NCBI GenBank assembly: GCA_005406025.1 | Contig: BGZK01001444.1 | Span: 87,655-151,654 of the forward strand | DNA: 64,000 nt | Direction of reading: 5' to 3' | Source: Eumeta japonica | Taxonomy: Eukaryota > Arthropoda > Insecta > Lepidoptera > Psychidae | Translations under genes and position numbers: made by a program | Notes under the pieces: generated by a model | Told to the model about the DNA's origin: nothing | Database searches by the model: none | What the model saw: the letters and a program-made list of their open reading frames with translations, nothing else | Shown: positions 22,056 to 34,400 of the stretch, one piece after another | Numbering within the stretch: position 1 is the stretch's first letter | How the letters are laid out: each line of letters opens with the position of its first letter

Positions 22056-25000
22056 TTAACGGTCGCGGCGTGCACGTTTAGCGCGGGCGTTCGCGTTCGC
22101 TGGTGTGGGCGCAGAGTCCGCTGGCGAAGGTCTTTGTAGCTGACTCTGTGCAGTTAACTGCAGCTGCAAAGCATGTGTATTTAGACGCTCAGCTAATAGC
22201 AAAGGCCTGAGCGCCGCCATCTTGTGACTGTGCAATGTGACTCGTGGCCTACTGTTGGCGGCGGCGGTGAGTTGCTCATGAACACTAAGTTCAGGCAATA
22301 CAGGGGAAGGATCTGGCGCGTCATCCACAGGTTGTGTGGGCGCAGGTGTCGATGGTGCAGAATTTGAATCCATATCAGGATTACATATTATATGTACTTG
22401 TGCGCGCACATCTGCGTCAAACTTCGAAATAGTGCTAACAAGTGGCTTGGCCCAGCCAATGTGTAAGATAGGTGTTTGACTACCTTCTTCCCACTTACAA
22501 ATACCATCATAAAATCTGCAATAAGGGAAAAATATTAATGTACATAAATTTTATTATAAAAATATAAGACATAATTGCTTTTATCATTAATTAATAACTA
22601 TAAAAATTAATATATACATAAAAGCCACTACATCTATTTTGTTTGTAATTAAATATACATATATATAAATATTAAATTTCAATTAATTACTACCAGTAGC
22701 TTACTACTGTCATTGTCAAATGGATAATGACAGATGACTATATCCATGACCGAAGTGCCAAACCACTAAGAATCAGATATTTTTTTAATTTTAAAATCAC
22801 ATTGTTAGTTTTGAAATTTGTATATACTTTTTTGTAAAATATTTTGGATGCATATTTATTATTATGATAGTGTCAAAAATTCATCAGTCTAAAAACTGTA
22901 AAATCTCTGTGAATGATAAGCACATATATCTATATGCATCTATCACCTTAAGAGTGCTGCAAAACACTCGGGATCCTTCAAGATAGAACGTGCAGAGTGT
23001 CCAGAACTTTCTGCTTTCATTAACTGTGGAATGAGCTCATTTGCAATTTCAGCAAATTCTTTATAGATTTCTTCATCATCTCTTGAATAATTATAGCTGC
23101 AAATAGACATGTCATTTAAGTAGCTATTTATTAATTTCAATCAAAAAATATCTAGTAGTGTAAAATCAGTAACATTTAAAAGTTAAACAAATACTACATT
23201 CCATGCACAACCTCATCAACCACTAGATAATCATGCTGTATATTTGCAGTCAATACATGACATCTATAATCTAAATGTATTACATTCAAATGCATCACAA
23301 AATGTGTATAAAATAAAATTCCATTGTAACATAAATTAAAATATTGATTTAGGTGATATCATTCAATATAGATACATACAAAATTTATCAAAGCCACATT
23401 ATCTAACAGTTTTAATTGAAAGATAAAATATGATAAAATCATAATACTGAAATATTTTACATAAATATTCTATAAAAACATTATAAAAACATTAATGGGA
23501 TTCCCTAGATGATTCTTCATGAAAAAAAATAAAAATATTTAAACTAAAAAAGTGATATCCCAAAATTTTCATGCAGACACATCAAAAGCAATATTATTAC
23601 TATAATATATATTATAAATAAAATTGCATATTAAAATTTTGATAGGGAAGAAATGAGTTACATTATATCAAAATATGGGTGTTCTTAATCTGCCCAAAAA
23701 AGATTAGTCATAGAACCAGAGTTTCATTAGCTTTCCTGAGACAATGCAAACAAAACTGCATTGAAGAATGATTGTAATGAATGTAGTTTTGTAATAAAAG
23801 TGGTCCGCTGCCAGCTGAAGGGATAATTCTTATTACTTGAAAGAACACAGTTCTTTGACAAAACTGAAATAGTTTAAAATAATCATTAAATAATTATTTT
23901 AATATATAAATTTTACAAATTGAAATAAATACTAAAAAAAACTTGTGAACTATTAAATTAATGCTGTTAAATATAAATTGTTTATGATAAAAACTTAAAA
24001 TACAAACTGTCGAATCACATCGCCGGCGCAAGCCCATGCGTGAAAGGCCTCCTTATACATCTTATGGCGATGGTAGTAACCTCCTTGAAATGTGTATGGA
24101 TACACATGCCGATCACCATAATGAGTGCGTGATGCACGAATTGCTTGCGCATACAGTACTGCTGAGTCTGGCCGTGGCTCACCATTTAATGTTTTAGTTA
24201 TTAGCTCTTCTCCCTCATACTCCATTATACCATTGGCAGGTAACATGTACTCATGTAGATCACCCAAGTTACCCAATGCCATAGGATACGTGTCCAAATG
24301 ACCTGTATTACATAATATTTATTTATTTTTTAAATCTCTATATTAGCTTACAAACAGAAGATTTTTATGAACTTGATTAACTTATCCAAAATTATTTATC
24401 ACCATAATCATAAAGCAGCCACAAGAGACGATGTTGCATTAGAGCAACTTCATGAACATCTGTAGTAGCAGTCAGTGTAGGATTAATGGAAGACACAAGC
24501 GCAGCTAACTCCATGACACGGGAACATACTACAGGCGCACCTGCTACATACAACCACGAACGTGCTGACACACCTTCGCCCACTGATCTTCCTCGCTTAT
24601 CCTCATTGCCTTTTCCATGCCATGTAACCTATGATAGATCAAAAGTGTTAATTTCGTGTATTAGAGAGAATTAAAAGGAAAGAGTCACTGCTTACTTCTG
24701 CCGTGTCGGTTCCTTCCTCGCCAAATACAACCCATGCATGGTCTTCTGATAGCGCTAGGTGCACATCTTGCTTGCCTAGTACTTGACAGCCGGCTGTCAC
24801 GGCGAATGCGACACCGAAGCAATCAAGCTTATTCCCGGAAAGAAAACTGTAGATAGACTGAAGATGTGCACGGTCTTTATAATAGCTTCGTGTAAGAGAA
24901 TTCCACACAATATCGGCAACACGCTTTACGAGATCGCGGGAAGCATAGTTGCCGCTCAGTAACTTTGCATCTACGCCGCTACGCATCAAAGCAACGAACC

Positions 25001-25265
25001 GTTCATGCAACGCGGCTACCTCAGCCCACTCGACACGCGGGAACTGTGCATGAACGAATTTTCCTCCGCTTACACCGGCATCCTTTTCGCCGGTGGTATT
25101 TTTTGCATTCGTAAGGTTATTTTCAACCGCACCGACAACTATTGAAAATAAAGCTAAATCCGGTTCCTTATCACTTTGAAGTTGCTGTTTAAATAAATCA
25201 TATACTTTTTGTATACTATCGATGGGAAACAAATGTTTATATTCGGATATGCCGGTCATTGTCAT
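22056..25265 (-). CDS. MEN1: Menin, complete five-exon gene
   Basis: Exons: 25265-24696, 24628-24403, 24302-24008, 23096-22947, 22515-22056. The introns (67, 100, 911 and 431 bp) are all GT-AG, and the total of 1701 bp gives 566 residues. Menin is a nuclear scaffold that docks MLL/COMPASS-like histone H3K4 methyltransferase complexes and transcription factors. Diagnostic blocks are [52 protein letters not shown] (across intron 1), [20 protein letters not shown] (across intron 2), [14 protein letters not shown] and [20 protein letters not shown]. The tail keeps a [15 protein letters not shown] segment, then [10 protein letters not shown], and ends in the basic RAKRARRDR, a likely nuclear localisation signal. 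Human menin is about 610 residues and the fly protein is longer, so this is a compact version. Two ATGs lie two codons apart; I took the first (25265), although the second (25259) has the better context (A at -3). Confidence 0.97.
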
Positions 25266-25739
25266 TAAACCATTAAAAAGGCCATTTCAACGATCAACAA
25301 ACAACAAAAACACTGTTGACATCACATTCATGGATGACATAGTGATGACACATGATGACATTTGTGTTAGTTGGTCTAAAAACATAGTGTGGCTTATTAG
25401 ACACACAATTTATTTATTAAACCAGATATCACATCAGCCAACTGGGACAAAAAAGTTAACCCCGGGAACAAACTGGTGTTTTTTTAACTATTTTACCAAA
25501 AAAAAAATAAAGGAACTGTAGACGCTTTCATGTCTCAATTACCCCAATTTTATGCTTCGTATAAGAGAACAATAATTTTCATTCTGAAGTTCAACACATC
25601 ATGTCGTTCATACTTCAATCTAAAGTAAACTCCTTGCTCAAAGAAAATACTAGGAATAATCTATAATTTTCTTTTATCGAGAGAAATTTGTTGTATAAAA
25701 TAAAATTAAATTTAATATCAACATAGTAATAATAAAATA

Positions 25740-26525
25740 AACTCACTTCATTTCGGGAAGGATAGGCAAAGACTATACATTTACACATGATACGACATAT
25801 TTATTTTACTTCGCTGCCATCCACCAATCTCTTTCTACAAACTCGTTGGTTTCGGATGCTTAAAATTTGTTTTTTTTTCTTGTTAATATGCCACCAATTC
25901 AGTGTGTAAATAATTTTCTAGGGTAACCTTTTTCGACCTTTTCATTACACACATTTGGTCTTCTGTTTTGTTGTTTATTTTCATTGATCCTTTCCAGATG
26001 GCCACACCACCGGAACATATCATATCTAGTCTAACCACTACATCTTATTTGAAACCACACCGCTGTTTGACATCACTATTCCGACATATATCTTTCAAAA
26101 GTACTCCACATATATAACGCAGAGATCGCATTTGCACCGCATTGATTCTACTTTCATTTTTCTTCAGCCAAACCCAACCTTTACTACCACATATAAGTTG
26201 AAACGTAAAAATCAAGACCCTATTATAAATAGTCAAACGCGCTAGTCGTAAGCCACTTTTACTATTCATAATAGCAAGCAAGAGTCTCATTAACTTAATT
26301 TCTTGCATTAACTCTTTATTCGACATCCCTATGATATTTACCATCATTTGTAAATAGACTACCTAAGTATACAAACTCTTCCACTTGTTTGATCCTCTCA
26401 CCTTCTATATATACATCATATTCAGTTGTGCTTTTGCTATTTTCAAACACAGTAACCTTATTCTTGCTATATTTAGTTTCGTACCTCTTTTCACTTAAGA
26501 GATATTGCTCATTTTAGTTACAGTC
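25740..26525 (-). pseudogene. RTE-clade non-LTR retrotransposon, C-terminal ORF relic
   Basis: Minus-strand translation, with frameshifts, gives VFENSKSTTEYDVYIEGERI, then VEEFVYLGSLFTNDG, then ARLTIYNRVLI and KKNESRINAVQMRSLRYICG and CRNSDVKQRCGFK. It continues WCGHLERINE, then KRLVDGSE and VFAYPSRNE. This is the post-reverse-transcriptase C-terminus known from lepidopteran endonuclease-reverse transcriptases such as Heliconius RTE. The catalytic RT core is not present. A short intact frame remains at 26347-26045. Confidence 0.9.
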
Positions 26526-26784
26526 TCTTGCAACTCGCCATATTATTTTATCAAAATAAAATACTATTTGAGATTCGATTTTATATATTGCCCCCGGTAC
26601 GCAAATTAAATTGGATGCAAAACCGAATGATAACAAAAAGTGAAATTGTTTCATTACGTTATCTACCCGTCCTCTCAACATATTCACTCGTTCAATTTTC
26701 CTTCTGAATATTGTATTTTTTCCGTTGTTAGAGTTATAATATATATAGATGTTTTATTTTTAACGCAGATAAGTTAAGCTTTTA

Positions 26785-27295
26785 ATGGATACAATACATA
26801 TACGAAAACCTGGTATATGTCAAAAGAAATATAGAATCGTTCCAAAAAAAGAGCGACATCCGTAATATTAACACTAGACATAAGTATGATTTTGCTGCTC
26901 ATAAAACCCATCTAAGCAAAGTTAATAAACCGTTTAAGGGGCAATGTATGCGCTTTTATAATATGATACCAGCTGAAATTCAAAATTTGCCTTTTTATGA
27001 ATTTAAACATTTCGTTAAAAAAAAATTATATGCCAAAGGCTATTATACCGTTTCTAAGTATGTTAATGAAAAAAAAACCCATGATATTGAACTGCTTGGC
27101 TATCAGTTTGCTTCATGTTATTATTAAGTGTTGTACTAAATTATTTATTATTCAACATTTCGTATCGATGAGTAAAAAAGAGCAAACCTTGAGTTTCTTG
27201 CCCATTCTTCTCATGGTGAATCAGCATTTGAAATGGATGGTAATTTTAATGTGGAAAACAGTTGTTTATGACTCATTTCAAGTGTAATTTCTATT
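26785..27295 (+). pseudogene. Jockey/CR1-like non-LTR retrotransposon, 3' end relic
   Basis: Reads ACAATACATATACGAAAACC and then a frame with FYNMIPAEIQNLPFYEFKHF and KGYYTVSKYVNEKK. This matches the copy at 56285-57265 over its whole length, including the TCATTTCAAGTGTAATTTC run near the end. Frameshifts and stops make it non-functional. Confidence 0.8.
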
Positions 27296-27616
27296 ACCTC
27301 CGAAATAAAGATATTTTTGGCTAGATTTGATTTATGAAAGAAATATAAACAAATATGATCAAAAGTATATACATACATGATTTCAGTATTAAAAGAAATG
27401 TGTTTACTTACCTCTTTGCTTATTGATTTCAAGATATTTCTTTTATTTGTGTTTATTTGTTTCATATATTTTATCGTTAAGAATATATTCCATACATTCT
27501 AAAGTAAACTCCAGTTGCGCGACGGAGCTGATATACGTCATTTTCATTTTTTATTATTATAAGTTCACATTTATTTCCCAAATAGTTGTATTGTGACTAC
27601 GAATAGTACGATCTTT

Positions 27617-27783
27617 ACAGTACAACGCACAAAACTCTGCCACTCATAATTTCTTGCGAATGACGCAATGCGTATATTTAACGCTTCTCAATTCTTTCTT
27701 TTTCTCCCCATACTCCTGTTTTATGCCATTGCAACACTTTCTTAACTTACCTCACAGCGGCAGAGTTTTGTGCGTTGCACTAT
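27617..27783. mobile_element. MITE with ~25-bp terminal inverted repeats
   Basis: The arm 27620-27641 (GTACAACGCACAAAACTCTG plus CC) is matched in inverted orientation by 27759-27780, with one mismatch in 22. Similarity extends a few bases outwards (TACA versus TATA). The 165-bp element has no coding capacity. No clean target duplication is visible. Confidence 0.7.
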
Positions 27784-28337
27784 ACATAGTATCCGTTTGC
27801 CTGTGTGATCGTGCGTATGCGTACGTGTGTGTGTCTCACTGTTTGTGTTTGTATTTCTGTACATGCTTCAATATAGAATCTTCTTTTTATAACGTTGCGT
27901 AAAAGTTCATTGACTTAAGTCCTTTTTTTAATTGTGTTATACAGCGTATTAAATATAATCGTATCTTTCAGTACTTAAAAAAATACTTAAGAGATGCAAA
28001 AAAAAAAACAGTGAAATATGAAAATGATTATGAAAGCGGCCTCACAATTATAAGATATTGTGAGATGATGAGATTATAAGATGTGTGAATTTCCATATTT
28101 CTGAATGGTATGTAATTTAAATCAATATGCTCAATACAAAAAGCTTATTCCTACACAAAGGCTGTATACATGCAATGCCGTTTTCGCAAACTCTTCTTCT
28201 TATTTTTTAACGACCTTTAGCTTTAGCTACCATTAGCCACCGTTAATCATTTTTTTGTTAAATATCAATTTAAAAGTAGAAGATTACACGTTTAAAACAA
28301 GAAACACGTAAATTAGATATCGTCGCAGTGGCAACAC

Positions 28338-28373
28338 AAATATACATTCAGTGGCAACACTGAATGTATATTT
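28338..28373. promoter_or_regulatory. Perfect 16-bp hairpin 66 bases upstream of the RING-like gene start
   Basis: The arm AAATATACATTCAGTG, a loop GCAA, and its exact reverse complement. The 12-mer CAGTGGCAACAC also occurs as a direct repeat at 28326 and 28350, so the hairpin overlaps a local duplication. It is probably in the promoter or 5' UTR. A regulatory role is inference only. Confidence 0.4.
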
Positions 28374-28438
28374 TTAATTAAAAAGTGGAAGAGGAAATTT
28401 ATTTTGTATTAAAGTTGAGTTTTGTTTTGTTTGTAAAT

Positions 28439-31400
28439 ATGCTTTCTGCAAAGGTATTGGATTTAAACACAATTTCAGAATGCGTACTTACATTGATAGA
28501 ACAAATAAAATGTAATTTTTGGTGAGTTTAAATTTTGTGATTGTTTTTTATCAGTGTTGTTTTTAGTCTTGTATAAACTATTAAATTGAACAATAGCAAA
28601 ATTTCAAAAGTTGAATATATATATGTATGTTACACACGTGGAGGTAAAACGAATAAACTCAAAAAAATTAACAATCTGTTTTTAACAGTGCTAGGTGAAG
28701 AAATATATTGTTTGAACAATATCAAATTTAGTCAAACTTATATATTTTTAGGTTTAACAAAACTGAAAGACAGAAAGTACTGATACTTACACAAACTACT
28801 AATTTTAACTTATCTTTAAAGTTACAATAACAATATCACAGTCTTAAATCTGTAGTGTTGGATAACTAGAATAAACTTGAAAATAATATAAACAATGCCT
28901 TTTTTCATTGTGAAAACAGAAAATTGTTCAAACTATAAAAAAATCTATTACAAAAGTAATATAATGAAAATATTTTTTACTAAATAATATTATATTTCAA
29001 CATTGAAAAAATTAAAAATCTGACTCTGTAAAACAATTAACCGGTAAGAGAAAAATTTGATATATAATCTGTAATACTTGTTTGAGAAATGCAGTCAGAA
29101 AGTTATTTTAAAATATTGGTAATTCTGAAATAAGACGTGTTACATTTTAATAAAAATGAGCTTTCGTTTACATCAATTTACCACTTTTGTTGTATACAAT
29201 ATGTAATGCTTAACTATAACTGAGTAAAGAATACATAAGTTGTAATACAATGTTTGTTGTAAAAATAATAAAATTGATGTTTGCATATACCTTACATTTT
29301 TCATGAAATACATTTTTAGGGGACTATATTTTTGCCTTTTGAAGTGAAAAATGCTATATGTTTTCACAAAAAAACAGTTCCTGATTTTACATATTTGTGT
29401 ATATTTCAAGTCAAAATAATACACTAAGCTATTCATTACTCGCTAAAATATTAAAGATTCATTTTTAATCTTACAATAAATTAAATGAATCTATAAATTA
29501 ATTCTTCATATTTTGTCCCCTCATTTAAATATTTTAGTATGATTTTTTCAGTAAACCATTGGTTGTGAAAGTTTGAATTATTGTAGTATGAAGTACACAG
29601 AAATGTATTTTATTATTGTACTTGAATTTTGCTGTAAAATATAAATATGATTTATTTATATAATAGTTTTTGGAGAAACCAAGCAAGTATAGTGCGATAC
29701 AAGTGTTTCCTCGATAATTTGAAATCTTCTGTAACTTGAAACACTCTTACCTTTCAAGCTCCAAAAACTCTCTCTTAGCCCTCAAGCTTTTTATAAGTCA
29801 AAACAATCTATATGTCCCTACAAAATATTTTAGTACATGCCCTCTATAACTAGAATAACTTTTATTTACCTTTAGTGTACCTCAAATACACCCATGTGTG
29901 GTTTTACTGTCTTTTAGCTCTTCATTTATAAATTAATGGTGCCTTTAACTTGAAAAAAAATAGTGAATGGCAAAATTTTGAGAAAATTTACCACATTTCG
30001 TAATTTTCTTTCTAAAAAAGATTTACACTTCTCATTGTCACAATTCCGATACATGGTTAGCAGCTTTCTATTTGTTTATATATTGTTATTGTTTGGATTG
30101 TGTTTTTCTTTGAATACTACCAAGGTCTGTTCGAATAGATTCATTTGATGTTTTGATTTCTACTGGCATACTCTTTTAAAGAACTTAAGTAATGTAAAGT
30201 GTATAACAACACTGGTTTCCATCAAATAGGCAAGACAAAAATTGAAAAAGGTTTCAAAGAGTAATCCAGTGACATGAGAAGTTATTTTCTGTTCTATATA
30301 GTAAATAAATCATTAATTTATAGATACATACAGAATATCTCCAGAGGGTGTCTCTCTCTGAACAAAATCTGTCGGACTTTGAGCAGTGGCACATGGGCAT
30401 GCGCACCTGGAATCCTCAAGCTGCTGTCTGTCCCAGGCACTACTCTTTCCAGGGATGGCAGTATCCTTCTACATTATCCTTCCCATCTCAAGATTCCATT
30501 GACCTCTCATCCTTCCTACTCCCTCCAAAACTCACAAAATTGAATGTTCACATAAATCAAAAAATTATTTTATCTTTTTAATTACACGTGCAGCAGTGCT
30601 AAGCCTTTTTACTAACTCACCAACATGAGGACCCCATTAAAGTTTATTATCTTCAGTAACTCCTAGGAACACATTAGCATCAACAAACTGTAATTCTTCA
30701 TTTCTTATCAATATAGTACTAGATCAATCTTTTATATTCGGAAGTAAAATTTCACACATTTTGTTTTCTTCCTATTAAAAAAGTAAATTATTTAGAGAAA
30801 ACCGTTAAATCATTATAGTTGAATTATTAAAATTTTTCAAAGTAAATCATTTACAAACAGTACTATGTCATGAACATCCTTAACAGTACTAGGTGTTTCA
30901 TTAATATACACTTAAAAAAACAGAAATGGACCAGCGATTGATCCCTGTGGCACCCCCGTACCGACCACAGATCCATACAATCTCATATCATTGACATCAA
31001 CTCTCTGAACCCTGTTAATCAAATATGATTTCTGAAGGTCGAGTGCCCTTCCCTATAATGATGTAGCTTCCTGATTAGTGTTTTGTGATTTACACAATCA
31101 AACACCTTAAAGAAATCACAAAATACTCCTATCACATTCCATGGATCCTCCCAAACTTCAAATTTTTTTTAATTCAATAAGCTCAACACCAATAAACAAC
31201 CCCTTGTATTTTTTAGACATTTAAATTATTATTGTAAACATGTACAATTTAATTTAGGATCAACTTTTAAAAATTTTACTTAATGTCGGCAGTACAAATA
31301 TAGGCCTAAAGTTAGTGGGATTCAATTTACTACTAACTTTAAATAAAGGGACAACTTTGTTGTCTTTTATCAGTTCAGGAAAAACCATCATCCAAACACT

Positions 31401-34400
31401 TGTTAAAGTTTGTCTTTAAGAAGTATTTGGATGATGGCGTGATCTTTTGCGCCAAATGTGGTGCAATATAATCAAAAATGGAATTTACAATTTTAACTGA
31501 TAAACGATGGAGATCAGCAGTTTTTTTTATATCTAATGACCTAAATGCCTTAATAATGTCTTCCAAATAAACATATTTAAATTCTAAAATTAATACTAAT
31601 AGATGGAATATTTTAGTTCAGTAATAATTCAGCAAGAGCGGGAGATCAATTGCGAGATTTGGTAGCCGAAATTAAATGTCAGTAAAAAGTGTTACAATGT
31701 CTTTGGCAACTTCTGTCTTTTTTTTAGAATTTCATCATTTATCTTATGTTGAAAGTCAAAGTTCATTAGGTTGGGTTGGATAATTCTGATACAAATGCAA
31801 GGAGTGAGATAACTAATCGTAAAACTCTGCTAACCAGAATATTTGTTTATTACATTTAATTAACTCTTAAGCCCTGTAATATTTCTGTGTACATTTTCAT
31901 CGATGTTAATATATTTTAGTGGGCAGAAAAAAGGAACGCGCGTGCGATGTGCATGTAACGTTGCAGCTTGTGCCGATTGCGCTCCTTGTATGTTTTGCCT
32001 GACTGATCCGAAACCAGACATGTCGCTTACTTCTAGGGTGAAAAATGTAAATCATCTACTAAATGTATATGCCAATACATTTAACACAGATGGTGAGACA
32101 TATTTGTTAATAAAATTTGTTCTAGTTGTAAAAAAAATAATTTAATGGCTGTTTTGATGGAGATCTGCTATTAATAAATTTGAAAATGTCATTATTTGCA
32201 TTAAGTTTAACCAAATTCGACATAACTGAGAACAGACTAAAAATTAGATGTGTATTTAGAGTTAGGTCACAAATGTATTATGCCTCTCAGTTTTGATAAT
32301 TTTAAAACCATCATTGGGCCTAGCATGGAGTTTCAAACAAGAGTCTTTCTATAAGTTTGTCCTTTTAAATCATTATGTTGATGTGAGAAGGAAGTCCTAT
32401 AGAAAGACTTCTCTATAGTTGAGCCGAAATAGGTAGATAAAGGTTATTTTCCAGCAAGCGCAGATCCAGCCCTCAAATAAGGTTGTAGTCACAGTCATCT
32501 GAAAATCGGCCAAGTGCGAGTCGGAGTGTGAACTTGCTTATGATCGATATATTGCATTCCTACATAGATGTTTACAAAATATATGACCAAGATTTTGTAC
32601 AGTGTTGTAGTTCTACGTGGGCAAAGCCGTGGGGCAAACACTAGTAAATTAATAAGCTGCCTGTAAAATGTTGAATCGCTCATGAAAATTACAAAAGTAA
32701 ATGTGTGTTTGTTTGTTCATCAGAATGTCATATTTAAACTAAACTACTGAACCCATTTTGACAACATTTTTACAGCTTCAAAGGATATCAAATGAAATTG
32801 AACGCTAGTATATATTTTATATACGTGTATATTTAGGGGACCTAGCCCAGAAAGTCTTTCCTGTGTCACTGAGGCACGTAACCAAGATTTTACTCTGCAA
32901 AGAGTAGACAATGATCTCTCTGCGGTAGCTATGTTGACCGGGAGAGTTGCCGCAATTATTTGAAATATTTTATGTTAGAGTAAAAATATTAGTCATATGT
33001 TTCAATGAGATGTACTACTGTTTCTGGTAGTTGGTAGATATTTTCAAATTCTCTTTTCCATTTGACTATCCAGAATGGGTATTCATTTATAACATTTGAT
33101 TCACTATCAATAATAAATAGCCGGTATATCTTGACCATTTTTTTTCACTGTCTCTATATCGATATCCCAGTCCCTGACACTAACATTTGGTTTAGGTAGA
33201 AAAACTCCCAACCGAAATAGATCAAGTCAGACAATCTCTGCCGCAAATCATTAAGACTGACAATAACAAAAAACTTAATAAACTTTTTTCGATTAAAGAT
33301 ATGTTACCTATGTTTACAACAGTACAAACTACTAACGTCAACACCAGGCCACCAAAAAGGAAGGCAGTTTGGAAGTTTTGATGGCAATGTACAAGTGCAT
33401 TCATGTAACACACACCTACTTTAAATTAACAGATGTCGGCGCACCCAGCGATTTGCAGGCATCTAATAGTCTTCTCTTTTTTTCAATACAAGTATTCATA
33501 TACAAAAAAGGAACAGATACGTTGTCAAAAATGTGATAATAGTCAGCATAATGTCTATGACTAAGTACTTTGTTGCATTCCAAATCACGCACGATTCATT
33601 GTTGTTTTTTTTTCTATTAAGGCATGGGATATATAATATCATCGGCCTATCGATCTCAATAGACAGTGAAAGTATAACGTCACAAATCTATTAAGGTTGT
33701 GGGCATGCCCATTGTGCCCACAACGATGAATCCGCACTTATTTTCCAGTTTCCAAGATGGCTTCATATTGAAATCGCTAATGTGAAATCCGATGTGAAAA
33801 CAATAAATGACGCAGTCCTGGAGTTTCATGATTCGAGGTGGCGCGATTGATGCCCGCTAACAGTTTTGACAAACTGGCCATTTTGTTCATTCCAAATCGG
33901 AATGCAATTAGAGTGTTGTGTTGTTACATAAATTAAATTATTTTATTTAAGTTGTTTTGTTTTTGGTATTTTTGTTTGTAAAATATTTATTTGTCATAGT
34001 TTTTATCATATTGTTCTGTTTCAAATTTCAAAATATATTTGAGGTTATTTCAACTTGATACATACATAATGAAACCATAACCAAGTATATCAGAGAAGAA
34101 AATACAGGAATTTATAACCATTATAAAATCCAAATGAATAAATGTAGATAAGAAATATTTTTGTTTGTTCTTTTCACATTTTAACATGTCTGCCTAAACA
34201 TTTGACCTTTCTCGGCAGTTGTTTATAATTTTTATCTTTATATTTCGACTCAACTATAGTGTGTTGTGCTAGAACCTTTGGATTTTTAATTATGTGGAGT
34301 CAGAATTGTATATTTTCATTAGCAATATACTTCAAAATGTTAAAGTGGGCACTCTACGAATGGAAACTGGTTTTATTTCATCGATTTTTTTCTACCTTCA

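Noticed and set aside
33222..33413. Short minus-strand frame with a membrane-like stretch (ALVHCHQNFQTAFLFGG...)
   Set aside because: Too short, without partners, within intron 2 of the RING-like gene.
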